DNA of 64,000 nt from Streptomyces sp. Ag109_O5-1 (GCF_003814875.1 NZ_RKQF01000001.1:10726001-10790000), one strand, 5' to 3'; positions 1 through 8,772 are shown, numbered from the stretch's first letter. The notes: generated by a model not told the origin, from the letters alone. Numbers and translations: made by a program.

Positions 1-30
1 TCGGGCAACCCCTAGTGTTGCGGCGAGCTA

Positions 31-195
31 GGGGGTGTCCGGCGGATCGGGCCGGCGGGAAGACGCGGTGCCCTGTGGCCGAAGGCCGGGGGCGTCGGCG
101 AGTCACGACAACGCGGCTGGGGGTACCCCGGGTACCCCCTCTGGGGGAGGGCGTGCCGGATCCCGCGTCGCCGACATGATCCGCCGGACACCCCC
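31..195. mobile_element. MITE-like element with perfect 18-bp terminal inverted repeats
   Basis: The ends are an exact 18-bp inverted repeat: gggggtgtccggcggatc at 31-48 and its reverse complement at 178-195. The 165-bp interior holds a second palindromic core around 121-140 (gggtaccccgggtacccc). No open frame of its own is convincing and no clear target-site duplication flanks it. I recall similar short GC-rich repeats scattered between Streptomyces genes, so a non-autonomous mobile element is the favoured reading; a bidirectional hairpin terminator for whatever lies to the left is the alternative. It ends 60 bp before the pyruvate carboxylase start. Confidence 0.6.
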
Positions 196-254
196 AAGGA
201 CGGGCGCGGCTGACACCATGGTGTTTGTCGCCGGCAGGCTGAAGGGATCCAGGG

Positions 255-3200
255 ATGTTCCGCAAGGTGCTGGTCGCCAACCGTGGAGAGATCGCCATCC
301 GCGCGTTCCGCGCTGGCTATGAGCTGGGTGCGCGCACGGTCGCCGTCTTCCCCTACGAGGACCGCAACTCGCTGCACCGTCTGAAGGCCGACGAGGCCTA
401 CGAGATCGGGGAACCCGGGCACCCGGTGCGCGCCTACCTCTCCGTCGAGGAGATCGTGGGCGCCGCCCGCCGGGCCGGGGCCGACGCCGTCTACCCGGGC
501 TACGGCTTCCTCTCCGAGAACCCGGAACTCGCCCGCGCCTGCGAGGAAGCGGGCATCACGTTCGTCGGCCCGAGCGCCCAGACGCTGGAGCTGACGGGCA
601 ACAAGGCCCGTGCGGTGGCCGCCGCCCGCGCCGCCGGTGTACCGGTCCTCGGTTCCTCCGCGCCCTCCAACGACATCGACGAACTGGTGCGCGCCGCCGA
701 GGAGATCGGCTTCCCGGTGTTCGTGAAGGCCGTCGCCGGCGGCGGTGGCCGCGGTATGCGCCGGGTCGAGGACCCCGCCACGCTGCGCGAGTCCATCGAA
801 CAGGCCTCCCGCGAGGCAGCCTCCGCGTTCGGCGATCCGACCGTCTTCCTGGAGAAGGCCGTCGTCGACCCCCGCCACATCGAGGTGCAGATCCTCGCCG
901 ACGGCGAGGGCAACGTCATCCACCTCTTCGAGCGCGACTGCTCGCTGCAGCGCCGCCACCAGAAGGTCATCGAGCTGGCCCCCGCGCCCAACCTCGACCC
1001 CGGACTGCGCGACCGCATCTGCGCCGACGCGGTCCGCTTCGCCCGCGAGATCGGCTACCGCAACGCCGGCACCGTCGAGTTCCTCCTCGACCGCGACGGC
1101 AACCACGTCTTCATCGAGATGAACCCGCGCATCCAGGTCGAGCACACGGTCACCGAGGAGGTCACCGACGTCGACCTGGTCCAGGCCCAGATGCGCATCG
1201 CCTCCGGCGAGACCCTCGCCGACCTCGGGCTCTCCCAGGAGACGGTGAAGCTGCACGGCGCCGCCCTCCAGTGCCGTATCACCACCGAGGACCCCGCCAA
1301 CGGCTTCCGCCCCGACACCGGCCGGATCAGCGCCTACCGCTCCCCGGGCGGCTCCGGCATCCGCCTGGACGGCGGAACCACCCACGCGGGTACGGAGATC
1401 AGCGCGCACTTCGACTCAATGCTGGTGAAGCTCACCTGCCGGGGCCGGGACTTCAAGGCCGCCATCGGCCGGGCCCGGCGTGCCGTCGCCGAGTTCCGCA
1501 TCCGCGGTGTCGCCACCAACATCCCCTTCCTCCAGGCCGTCCTGGACGACCCGGACTTCCAGGCGGGCCGGGTCACCACCTCCTTCATCGAGCAGCGCCC
1601 GCACCTGCTCACCGCCCGCACCTCCGCCGACCGCGGCACCAAGCTGCTCACCTACCTGGCCGACGTCACCGTCAACAAGCCGCACGGCGAGCGTCCCCAC
1701 CTCATCGAGTCCACCACCAAGCTGCCCGTGCTGCCCGCCGGCGAGCCCCCGGCCGGCTCGCGCCAGCGCCTGGTCGAACTCGGCCCGGAGGGCTTCGCCC
1801 GCCACCTGCGCGAGTCGCCGACCATCGGCATCACCGACACCACCTTCCGCGACGCCCACCAGTCGCTGCTCGCCACCCGCGTCCGCACCAAGGACCTCCT
1901 CGCCGTCGCCCCGGTCGTCGCCCGCACCCTGCCCGAACTGCTCTCCCTGGAGTGCTGGGGCGGCGCCACCTACGACGTCGCGCTCCGCTTCCTCGCCGAG
2001 GACCCCTGGGAGCGGCTCGCCGCCCTGCGCGAGGCCGTCCCCAACATCTGCCTCCAGATGCTGCTGCGCGGCCGCAACACCGTCGGCTACACCCCGTACC
2101 CGACCGAGGTGACCGACGCCTTCGTCCAGGAGGCCGCCGCCACCGGCATCGACATCTTCCGCATCTTCGACGCCCTCAACGACGTGGGCCAGATGCGCCC
2201 CGCCATCGACGCCGTACGCGAGACGGGCACCGCGATCGCCGAGGTCGCCCTCTGCTACACCGCGGACCTGTCCAACCCGAACGAGCAGCTCTACACCCTC
2301 GACTACTACCTGCGGCTCGCCGAGCAGATCGTCGAGGCCGGCGCGCACATCCTGGCCGTCAAGGACATGGCGGGCCTGCTGCGCGCCCCCGCCGCCGCCA
2401 AGCTGGTCTCGGCCCTGCGCCGTGAGTTCGACCTCCCCGTCCACCTGCACACCCACGACACCGCGGGCGGCCAGCTGGCCACCTACCTCGCCGCGATCCA
2501 GGCGGGCGCGGACGCGGTGGACGGCGCGGTCGCCTCCATGGCCGGTACGACCTCGCAGCCGTCCCTCTCGGCGATCGTCGCCGCGACCGACTACTCGGAC
2601 CGTCCCACCGGGCTCGACCTGCGGGCGATCGAGGACCTGGAGCCGTACTGGGAGAGCGTCCGCAAGGTCTACGCCCCCTTCGAGGCGGGCCTCGCCTCCC
2701 CGACCGGCCGCGTCTACCACCACGAGATCCCCGGCGGCCAGCTCTCCAACCTGCGCACCCAGGCCGTCGCGCTCGGCCTCGGCGACCGCTTCGAGGACAT
2801 CGAGGCGATGTACGAGGCCGCCGACCGGATCCTCGGCCGTCTGGTCAAGGTCACCCCGTCCTCCAAGGTGGTCGGCGACCTCGCCCTGCACCTGGTCGGC
2901 GCCGGGGTGAGCCCGGAGGACTTCGAGTCGACGCCCGACCGTTTCGATATCCCCGACTCGGTCATCGGCTTCCTGCGCGGCGAGCTGGGCACCCCGCCCG
3001 GCGGCTGGCCGGAGCCGTTCCGCACCAAGGCCCTCCAGGGCCGCGCCGCCGCCAAGCCGACGCCGGAACTGTCCACCGAAGACCGCGAGGGCCTGGCCAA
3101 GGAACCCCGTACGACCCTCAACCGGCTGCTGTTCCCGGCCCCGACCCGCGAGTTCGAGACGCATCGTCAGACCTACGGCGACACCAGCGTCCTGGACAGC

Positions 3201-3629
3201 AAGGACTTCTTCTACGGCCTGCGCCCGGGCAAGGAGTACTCCGTCGACCTGGAGCCCGGCGTCCGGCTGCTCATCGAGCTCCAGGCCGTCGGTGAGGCCG
3301 ACGAGCGGGGCATGCGCACGGTGATGTCCTCGCTCAACGGCCAACTGCGGCCGATCCAGATCCGGGACCGGGCGGCGGCCTCCGACATCCCGGCCACCGA
3401 GAAGGCCGACCGCGCCAACCCCGGCCATGTCGCGGCCCCGTTCGCCGGAGTCGTCACCCTCGCGGTGACCGAGGGCACGGAGGTCGAGGCGGGCGCCACG
3501 GTCGCCACCATCGAGGCCATGAAGATGGAGGCCACCATCACCGCCCCGAAGGCCGGGCGGATCTCCCGGCTCGCCATCAACCGCATCCAGCAGGTGGAGG
3601 GCGGCGACCTCCTGGTCGAGATCGCCTGA
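255..3629 (+). CDS. pyc: Pyruvate carboxylase
   Basis: Cytoplasmic biotin enzyme that carboxylates pyruvate to oxaloacetate with ATP and bicarbonate, refilling the TCA cycle. The 1124-residue product has the normal length and full domain order for a single-chain pyruvate carboxylase. The biotin carboxylase is at about 1-450 (start MFRKVLVANRGEIA, ATP-grasp loop GGGGRGM near 163). The carboxyltransferase begins near 528 with DTTFRDAHQS. The C-terminal biotinyl domain carries the EAMKME site near 1087, whose Lys is biotinylated. The ATG at 255 is preceded by gaaggga. The gene stands alone, 60 bp after an inverted-repeat element, and no strong terminator is seen after its stop. Base use matches the neighbouring genes. 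Confidence 0.97.
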   Translation: MFRKVLVANRGEIAIRAFRAGYELGARTVAVFPYEDRNSLHRLKADEAYEIGEPGHPVRAYLSVEEIVGAARRAGADAVYPGYGFLSENPELARACEEAGITFVGPSAQTLELTGNKARAVAAARAAGVPVLGSSAPSNDIDELVRAAEEIGFPVFVKAVAGGGGRGMRRVEDPATLRESIEQASREAASAFGDPTVFLEKAVVDPRHIEVQILADGEGNVIHLFERDCSLQRRHQKVIELAPAPNLDPGLRDRICADAVRFAREIGYRNAGTVEFLLDRDGNHVFIEMNPRIQVEHTVTEEVTDVDLVQAQMRIASGETLADLGLSQETVKLHGAALQCRITTEDPANGFRPDTGRISAYRSPGGSGIRLDGGTTHAGTEISAHFDSMLVKLTCRGRDFKAAIGRARRAVAEFRIRGVATNIPFLQAVLDDPDFQAGRVTTSFIEQRPHLLTARTSADRGTKLLTYLADVTVNKPHGERPHLIESTTKLPVLPAGEPPAGSRQRLVELGPEGFARHLRESPTIGITDTTFRDAHQSLLATRVRTKDLLAVAPVVARTLPELLSLECWGGATYDVALRFLAEDPWERLAALREAVPNICLQMLLRGRNTVGYTPYPTEVTDAFVQEAAATGIDIFRIFDALNDVGQMRPAIDAVRETGTAIAEVALCYTADLSNPNEQLYTLDYYLRLAEQIVEAGAHILAVKDMAGLLRAPAAAKLVSALRREFDLPVHLHTHDTAGGQLATYLAAIQAGADAVDGAVASMAGTTSQPSLSAIVAATDYSDRPTGLDLRAIEDLEPYWESVRKVYAPFEAGLASPTGRVYHHEIPGGQLSNLRTQAVALGLGDRFEDIEAMYEAADRILGRLVKVTPSSKVVGDLALHLVGAGVSPEDFESTPDRFDIPDSVIGFLRGELGTPPGGWPEPFRTKALQGRAAAKPTPELSTEDREGLAKEPRTTLNRLLFPAPTREFETHRQTYGDTSVLDSKDFFYGLRPGKEYSVDLEPGVRLLIELQAVGEADERGMRTVMSSLNGQLRPIQIRDRAAASDIPATEKADRANPGHVAAPFAGVVTLAVTEGTEVEAGATVATIEAMKMEATITAPKAGRISRLAINRIQQVEGGDLLVEIA

Positions 3630-3661
3630 CCCGGAAAGCCCCCGAAGGGCCGGCCCGCTCC

Positions 3662-3865
3662 GCCGGCGCGGCTCTGCGATGCGGGCTGGTGCTGTGCCGG
3701 CGCGGCTCTGCGATGCGGGCTGGTGCTGTGCTGGTCCGGTCCTTCGGCGCGGGTGGTTGCCGTGCCGGCGCGGCTTTTCGACGTGGGCGGGTGTTGTCCC
3801 GGTCCGGTTACTCGACGCGGGCGGCTGTTGCGGGCGGCGCTCTGCCGACGGGGCGGTTGTGGTGG
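3662..3865. repeat. Decaying 34-bp tandem repeat in the 3630-4010 gene-free gap
   Basis: The 381-bp gap between two converging genes holds about six end-to-end 34-bp units. Copies 1 (3662-3695) and 2 (3696-3729) are identical. Copies 3 (3730), 4 (3764) and 5 (3798) have diverged, and a sixth is barely recognisable. Because 34 is not divisible by three and the unit lacks stops, all three plus-strand frames stay open across the array, giving three overlapping spurious ORFs with similar peptides. I see no gene in the rest of the gap. Confidence 0.8.
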
Positions 3866-4010
3866 CCGGGGTCCTGTGCGCCTGCGGTTGTCGGGGTTGC
3901 CGTGGGCCGGTGTTCGCCTTTCGGCCGGTGCGGTCCGGTCGCCGTGTGTGGCACGCCGTTCCTTCGCCACGCGCGGGTGAGTCGGCCGGAACTCCCGCAC
4001 CGGCTCCGGG

Positions 4011-4988
4011 CTACTGGCGGGCGAAGTAGGCGTCGAGGCGGCCCTTCAGCAGGTTGGGGTCGCGCTGGGTGAGGTAGGCGGCGTCGGCCACGAACAGGTC
4101 GCGGCCGCGTACCGCCAGCGAGGTCGGGTTGGACAGGCCGTCCTGCACGGTGAGGACGATGTCGCGGGTACCGTCCGGGCGGACCAGTGCGACCTCGTTG
4201 GACGTGCTCAGGGCGGCGAGGACGACGTCCGAGTGCCCGGGGAAGACGAAGTCGTCGACGCCGTCGAGGCCGGTCGCCCGGGTCGCGACCGCCCCCGCCG
4301 AGCCGTCGGCGCCGACCGGGATGCGCAGCAGCGTTCCCCGGTCGGTGTTGGTCACCCAGACCGCGTCCTTGTGGACCTTGATCCCGTTGGCGCCGAAGCC
4401 GTCGGCCGATCCCGGCAGCCCGGTGAGCGCGGCGCCCCTGGCCCAGGCCGTCGGCGCGCCGCCCGACTGCGGGACGCGCCAGACCGTACCCAGGGCCGAG
4501 TCGGCGACGTAGAGCACGCCGTGCCGTTCGTCCAGGGCCAGGCCGTTGGGCAGGCCGTCCGGCGGCAGTTGGGCGATCTGCTCGGGCGAGCCGCCGCCCG
4601 CCGGGATGCGCCAGACACCTGTCCTGTCGGTGCCGGTCGCGTAGTTGACGTACAGCGTGCCGTCCTGGGCGCGGGCCAGGCCGAGCGTGACGGCGCCGTT
4701 CACCAGTGCGGTGCGGGGGTGGTCCTCGGGGGGCAGGGTCGCCAGGACATGGACCCGGCGCTCGCGGGTGACCTTGACGACCTGCCGGGCGAACGCGAAG
4801 GAGACGTCGGCCGAGCCGCCCCGCTCGGCGACGACGCTGTCGGGCGTCTGCCCGCGCGTCAGATCGAAGTGGGCGCTGGCATGGGGATTCGAGACGAGCG
4901 GCCCGTCGCTCGCGGCCGGGGCCGCCGCGAGCAGACCGATCGCGACCACGGCCGGCGCGACGACGGCCGGGCGGGGGAATCGGGGCAT
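4011..4988 (-). CDS. Secreted SMP-30/ScyD-like beta-propeller protein
   Basis: Exported protein of 325 residues. The N-terminus is a Sec-type signal (MPRFPRP, then an Ala/Val-rich hydrophobic stretch ending near ADGP). The mature part has repeated blades with patterns such as DGTLYVNYATGTDRTGVW and GVLYVADSALGTVWRV, as in SMP-30/NHL-type propellers and ScyD/ScyE-family proteins of Streptomyces. No catalytic residue can be named with confidence, so an enzymatic role is unproven. The ATG at 4988 was chosen over an upstream in-frame ATG at 5033 because it has AGAGGT about 6 bases ahead and starts directly at the signal peptide. The gene is probably transcribed alone. Confidence 0.75.
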   Translation of the reverse strand: MPRFPRPAVVAPAVVAIGLLAAAPAASDGPLVSNPHASAHFDLTRGQTPDSVVAERGGSADVSFAFARQVVKVTRERRVHVLATLPPEDHPRTALVNGAVTLGLARAQDGTLYVNYATGTDRTGVWRIPAGGGSPEQIAQLPPDGLPNGLALDERHGVLYVADSALGTVWRVPQSGGAPTAWARGAALTGLPGSADGFGANGIKVHKDAVWVTNTDRGTLLRIPVGADGSAGAVATRATGLDGVDDFVFPGHSDVVLAALSTSNEVALVRPDGTRDIVLTVQDGLSNPTSLAVRGRDLFVADAAYLTQRDPNLLKGRLDAYFARQ

Positions 4989-5142
4989 GTGACCTCTTTC
5001 GACGGGAGTGCGAAACTCCGGCGTACCGGTCACACCAACATGACGCTTCCCGGGCCCGGCTCGGCGTCAGCCCCGGCCGGGACGTCGCCCGCCCGGCGCA
5101 CGGCCCGGCCCCGCGTGCCGCCCGCCCGGGTGACGAACCCGC

Positions 5143-5604
5143 TCAGTTCCACAGCGGGACGGTCATGACCTGCGTGAATCCCGCCGGCCTCGCTCCGGAG
5201 TAGGTCATGGTCATCCGGGTGAAGTGCTGCACGCTCGGATGCTTCTTCCACACCGTCGGCTGGTCGAGCCGTACGGTCACCGGGTACTTGCGGAAGGTGC
5301 CCTTCGCGCAGTACGGCTTGCAGTCGTTCACCCAGTTGATGCCCTGGGCGACCGCGGTGTTGTCGTTCCACTGGGTCCAGTGCATGCCGGCGAGGACGCT
5401 GTTGCCGTCCCCGCACGCCAGGATGAAGTTGGTCGGCCGGAACCGCTGGTGCCAGAGGCAGTCGACGAGCACGGGATGCTGGACCCCCTGTGCCGCGGCC
5501 GGCGCGGCCGATGTCGGCGGAGTCGCCGATGCCGTCGTCATCGCCGTCGTGAGCAGCAGGCAAGCCCCGAGTCCGATCGCCGTTCCCACCACTGGTTTCC
5601 GCAT
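5143..5604 (-). CDS. Small secreted protein of unknown function
   Basis: A 153-residue exported protein. MRKPVVG followed by a hydrophobic run and an Ala/Pro-rich linker gives a clear signal peptide (cleavage probably near residue 28). The mature domain, from VQHPVLVDCLWHQRF onward, has four Cys residues (DCLW, LACGD, NDCKPYCAK) that could form disulfides, and many aromatic residues. The layout looks like a compact extracellular domain with paired disulfides; I do not recognise a characterised family. The start is supported by GGGAGCG just upstream. A 154-bp spacer separates it from the propeller gene on the same strand, so independent transcription is likely. Confidence 0.7.
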   Translation of the reverse strand: MRKPVVGTAIGLGACLLLTTAMTTASATPPTSAAPAAAQGVQHPVLVDCLWHQRFRPTNFILACGDGNSVLAGMHWTQWNDNTAVAQGINWVNDCKPYCAKGTFRKYPVTVRLDQPTVWKKHPSVQHFTRMTMTYSGARPAGFTQVMTVPLWN

Positions 5605-5646
5605 GGTCGCTCCCGCCCGTACCGCCGTATGTGCTTCTCTACGACG

Positions 5647-6474
5647 CTACGACCGTCCCGCGAGATGTACCACTTGCGACTGATGTGCGAGGCCGGAGTC
5701 GTCGTAGCCGCCGTAGTCGGTGGTGCTGCGGTAGAGGACCTGGGTGACCAGGCCCAGCAACAGGAAGACCCAGACCAGGAGCTTCGCGGTGGAGTCCAGG
5801 AGCAGCGGCCGGGTCGCGGACCGGACCTCCCCGGCCTCTCCGGCCGCCTCGGCCTTGGTGGCCGGGTGGTCGCCCAGGAGCCCTTTGGGATAGGCGGGGG
5901 TCAGCATGCTGGCGTAGGCGCCGAACCGCAACCGGTAGCGGGCCACCGCCGCCGTCGCGCCGAAGACCGGCCCGGGCAGCCGCCCCAGCACGATCCCGAT
6001 GATCCAGAAGATCCAGCTGATCGCGAACCAGCCGGTCGCCGCGAGGTTGGAGATGATCGCCGCCGGGATCATCAGGATCAGCCGGAACAGCACCGCGAGC
6101 CGGTTCAGTGTGGTGGGCCGCAGTTCGATCTGCACCGGATGGTCGGGAGCGGTCAGAGCGAAGGGCGGATAGCGGTCCACCAGGAGCATGGAACTCGCCG
6201 AGATCCGTGTCTCGTACGCCAGGTACTTGCCGAGGAACGAGGCGATCGGGTCGGGCAGCCGGCCCAGGAAGAGCGCCGCGAACCAGCCGGCAACCGTCAC
6301 GAAGAACGCGGCGATGCCCAGCAGGAACAGCACGATGTACTGCGGGATCAGCAGCAGCCAGCGCAGCAGCACCGTCCAGCGACGTTGCGGCCCGGGCGCG
6401 GGGATGTCCAGCGCGGGCCGCCATTCGGCGCCGTCCGCCGTGACGGGAGGACGTGGTCCCCAGCTCTGAGTCAT
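5647..6474 (-). CDS. DUF4389 family membrane protein
   Basis: Integral membrane protein of 275 residues. After a Pro-rich N-terminus it has two tandem DUF4389-like modules: each has a long hydrophobic segment (LLIPQYIVLFLLGIAAFF and LILMIPAAIISNLAATG), then W(F)A and LGRLP motifs, and a soluble YRLRFGAY-like end. A final hydrophobic helix lies near the C-terminus. Orthologues with this layout are common in actinobacteria, but no function is known. The stop is 42 bp from the start of the small secreted protein, too far for coupling but close enough for co-transcription. Confidence 0.8.
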   Translation of the reverse strand: MTQSWGPRPPVTADGAEWRPALDIPAPGPQRRWTVLLRWLLLIPQYIVLFLLGIAAFFVTVAGWFAALFLGRLPDPIASFLGKYLAYETRISASSMLLVDRYPPFALTAPDHPVQIELRPTTLNRLAVLFRLILMIPAAIISNLAATGWFAISWIFWIIGIVLGRLPGPVFGATAAVARYRLRFGAYASMLTPAYPKGLLGDHPATKAEAAGEAGEVRSATRPLLLDSTAKLLVWVFLLLGLVTQVLYRSTTDYGGYDDSGLAHQSQVVHLAGRS

Positions 6475-6561
6475 CGGTCCTCCCGTCGTCCGGCCGTGGC
6501 GCGGATGGCCCTTCCATCGTCCTGCGGAACGACAGCCCCCGCCAGGCCGGACCAGGCGAAC

Positions 6562-7338
6562 TCAGCCGTGTGTGACAGTCAGTCCGTAGAAGGCGACCCG
6601 GGCGCCGTTCGTGGTGCTGTCGGAGGACGACTGGTTGTACGAGCCCGCCTTGAAGTACTGCTTGTACTGGTTGAAGGAGGACGGGATGGCGTAGTGCGTG
6701 GTACTGCCGTTGACGGTCAGGTCGATGGTGTTCCCGCCGGAGACGGCGATGGTGTAGCTCCAGGTCTTGCCCACCGGCACATGGCCCACGCTGTGCGTGG
6801 TCTGGCCGCCGTCCGGGGAGTTCTCGGTACCGAGCACGATGTCGCCGTTGGAGTGGTAGTACAGCTCCAGCAGCGGCTTGGTGGACGAGCCGCCGGTGCC
6901 GAGGTGGATCTGGCCCACGCACACGTTCTTGGTCACCGAGACCACCCGCAGCGTCGCGTTCATCCGGTGGCTGCCGCTGAGCGACCAGTTCGCGGCGCTG
7001 CCGTCCCGGTTCATCTCGCGCAGTTCGGAGCGGGCGTAGTTGGAGTTCGGGGTGGTGACGCCCTTCTCGGGTGCCCAGAAGGTCATCGCGCCGTCGCGGG
7101 TGTCGGTGTAGAAGTACGCGTCCTGGTAGCCGTTCGCGTCCTGCAGCCGGGACGAGGGGATGGTGGTCGGCGAGCCGGGGGAGCCGACCGGCTCCTGGAG
7201 CTGCCATATGGACAGGTCGAAGTTGCCGCCGGGCGCGACGTTCGGGTTCGCCGCGTTCGCGCTGCCGCCGAGCAGGACGGTCAGGGCGAGGGCCAGGCCC
7301 GCCGCGGTCGGCGCCGCGAGCAGCCGGGAACGGTTCAC
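6562..7338 (-). CDS. Secreted alginate lyase, polysaccharide lyase family 7
   Basis: Extracellular lyase predicted to cut alginate by beta-elimination. The 258-residue product has a signal peptide (about 1-29) and then a single PL7 jelly-roll domain with the three hallmark motifs in order: RSELRE, QIH, and YFKAGSYNQ, which supply the catalytic Arg/His/Gln/Tyr set. It lacks an extra binding module. The GTG start is supported by AAAGGA 8 bases upstream. A long imperfect inverted repeat sits in its leader (7359-7408). It lies next to a chitinase on the same strand, both suited to feeding on marine, algal or fungal polysaccharide. The family is clear; the preference for poly-M or poly-G cannot be read. 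Confidence 0.93.
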   Translation of the reverse strand: MNRSRLLAAPTAAGLALALTVLLGGSANAANPNVAPGGNFDLSIWQLQEPVGSPGSPTTIPSSRLQDANGYQDAYFYTDTRDGAMTFWAPEKGVTTPNSNYARSELREMNRDGSAANWSLSGSHRMNATLRVVSVTKNVCVGQIHLGTGGSSTKPLLELYYHSNGDIVLGTENSPDGGQTTHSVGHVPVGKTWSYTIAVSGGNTIDLTVNGSTTHYAIPSSFNQYKQYFKAGSYNQSSSDSTTNGARVAFYGLTVTHG

Positions 7339-7358
7339 GTGGGGGGTCCTTTCGTCAG

Positions 7359-7408
7359 GGATGCGGCCGCAGCCTTGCTGTTCATGTCTGTGAACTGTGG
7401 CCGCATCC
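7359..7408 (-). promoter_or_regulatory. Nested inverted repeat in the alginate lyase leader
   Basis: Arms ggatgcggccgcag (7359-7372) and ctgtggccgcatcc (7395-7408) pair at 13 of 14 positions, and the spacer holds a second short pair gttca/tgaac (7380-7384 and 7391-7395). It lies 20-70 bp upstream of the lyase start, so it is either an operator or a hairpin in the mRNA leader. No regulator can be named. Confidence 0.45.
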
Positions 7409-7462
7409 TTAACCGTCGATGACCCGCGAAGCTAAAGGTCCGGACCAATCACGTCAAGGGGT

Positions 7463-8671
7463 TCAGCAGGCGCCCTCGTCCGTCCAGGGGCCCCACTGCG
7501 AGGCGCCCGGCACCTCGTTCTGGGTCCACCACTTGGCCTTCCAGTTGTGGCCGCCGTACGAGGCCTCGTCGTCCTTCACGTACACCGCCGTCGAACTCCA
7601 CGCGGTCTTGCAGGAGGTCGGGGTCGGCGTCGGGGTGGGTGTGGGGGTGGTGGTCGGCGGGGTGACCCCGGCGAACTTCACCGAGTACTTGGCGAAGTCC
7701 CAGGAGTTCTGGGCGACGCTGGAGCAAGTGCCGGATGTGCGGCCTCCGTTGTCGGCCGGGGTGCACTGGCGGTCGCGGTTGAGGGACCAGAAGGTGAAGC
7801 GGTCCATGTTGTGGCTCGTGGCGTAGTCGAGCACGGTCTGGAAGTCGGCCTGGGTGAAGTACTCGCCGGTGTCGCTGCGGCCGTTCATCCCGGAGAAGCC
7901 CTCGTGGGCGTAGGCGGTCGCCTGGTCCCAGCCGAAGGTGGACTGCAGGATCGAGTTGAAGTTGGTGAGCGCGCTGGTCTGCGAGGCCGCCCCGTTGAAG
8001 CCGCCGTCGAACGGCATGATGGAGAAGTTGTTCGGCGTGAACCCCTGCGACTTCGCCTCCAGCAGCATCTGCTTGCCGAACCAGCCGGTCCCGTCCGTCG
8101 TACCGGCAGTCGTCACCGACACGTACAGGCCGGGGTTGTTCTGCTGGAGGATCTTCGCGGCGCCGATCTCGTTCCTGATCGCCGCGGTGTTCTCGTACTC
8201 CGGCTCCTCCAGGTCGAAGTCGATCGCGTGCAGCCCGTACTTGGTGATGACCTGCTGGTAGGCCGCCGCCGTCGAGGCCGCGTCCGCGCAGGTCTGGCCC
8301 AGCTTGGTGCCGCCGTAGCCGCCGATCGAGACGGAGACGTCGCCGCCCTTGGCGCGGATGGTGTTGATGACGGACTGGACGGCGGTGTCGGAGGACACCG
8401 CCGTCGTACCGCCCCAAGTGGGGGAGCAGCCGCCGCCGTTGGGCGCGAGGACGAATGCCAGCTGGAAGGCCTTGAGGCCGGTGGCGTCCATGATGGCGGC
8501 CGCGCTCGGCGGGTCGTTGTCGAGCGGCATCAGATAGGGCGCGGCCGCGTACCAGCGGTTGCTCAGTGCGGTGGTCGCACCCGAGGCGTTGCCCGCGACG
8601 AGTGCGGTAGTGCCGGCGGCGGCGAGCGTGACGGCGGCCGCCGCGCCCAGACATGCGCGAAGAGGTCTCAC
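7463..8671 (-). CDS. Secreted GH18 chitinase with C-terminal chitin-binding module
   Basis: Extracellular chitin hydrolase of 402 residues. A signal peptide (MRPLRACLG, hydrophobic run, cleavage near Ala 30) leads into a GH18 barrel. A Pro/Thr linker (TPTPTP) follows, and then a CBM5/12 module with the AKWWTQ signature that binds chitin. The catalytic strand reads HAIDFDLEE: the last Asp and the acid Glu of the DxxDxDxE motif are present, but the first Asp is His. The GTG at 8671 has AGGAGG about 8 bases upstream and starts the signal peptide, so the longer frame to 8758 is rejected. The promoter carries two dre-like repeats (8739-8772), implying DasR-type control by chitin breakdown products. 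Confidence 0.93.
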   Translation of the reverse strand: MRPLRACLGAAAAVTLAAAGTTALVAGNASGATTALSNRWYAAAPYLMPLDNDPPSAAAIMDATGLKAFQLAFVLAPNGGGCSPTWGGTTAVSSDTAVQSVINTIRAKGGDVSVSIGGYGGTKLGQTCADAASTAAAYQQVITKYGLHAIDFDLEEPEYENTAAIRNEIGAAKILQQNNPGLYVSVTTAGTTDGTGWFGKQMLLEAKSQGFTPNNFSIMPFDGGFNGAASQTSALTNFNSILQSTFGWDQATAYAHEGFSGMNGRSDTGEYFTQADFQTVLDYATSHNMDRFTFWSLNRDRQCTPADNGGRTSGTCSSVAQNSWDFAKYSVKFAGVTPPTTTPTPTPTPTPTSCKTAWSSTAVYVKDDEASYGGHNWKAKWWTQNEVPGASQWGPWTDEGAC

Positions 8672-8738
8672 TGCGTGCCTCCTGTGGGGGTGGGGAGTCG
8701 CCCCAGCTTCCGGAGGTGTCACGACCACGTCAATAGAT

Positions 8739-8772
8739 TGGACTGGACCAAAGTGCACTTTGGACTAGACCA
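8739..8772 (-). promoter_or_regulatory. Chitinase operator: two dre-like direct repeats around a palindrome
   Basis: Read on the minus strand, two 12-bp direct repeats TGGTCTAGTCCA (8761-8772) and TGGTCCAGTCCA (8739-8750) lie 22 bp apart, 70-100 bp upstream of the chitinase start. They match the direct repeats of Streptomyces chitinase promoters and the DasR response element (consensus ACTGGTCTAGACCACT). Between them is a perfect 16-bp palindrome, ccaaagtgcactttgg (8748-8763). A TTGACG hexamer follows but no convincing -10 box is seen. Confidence 0.75.

Noticed and set aside
3662..3865. CRISPR-like or protein-coding array after pyc
   Set aside because: No spacers, decaying copies, and a unit not divisible by three.
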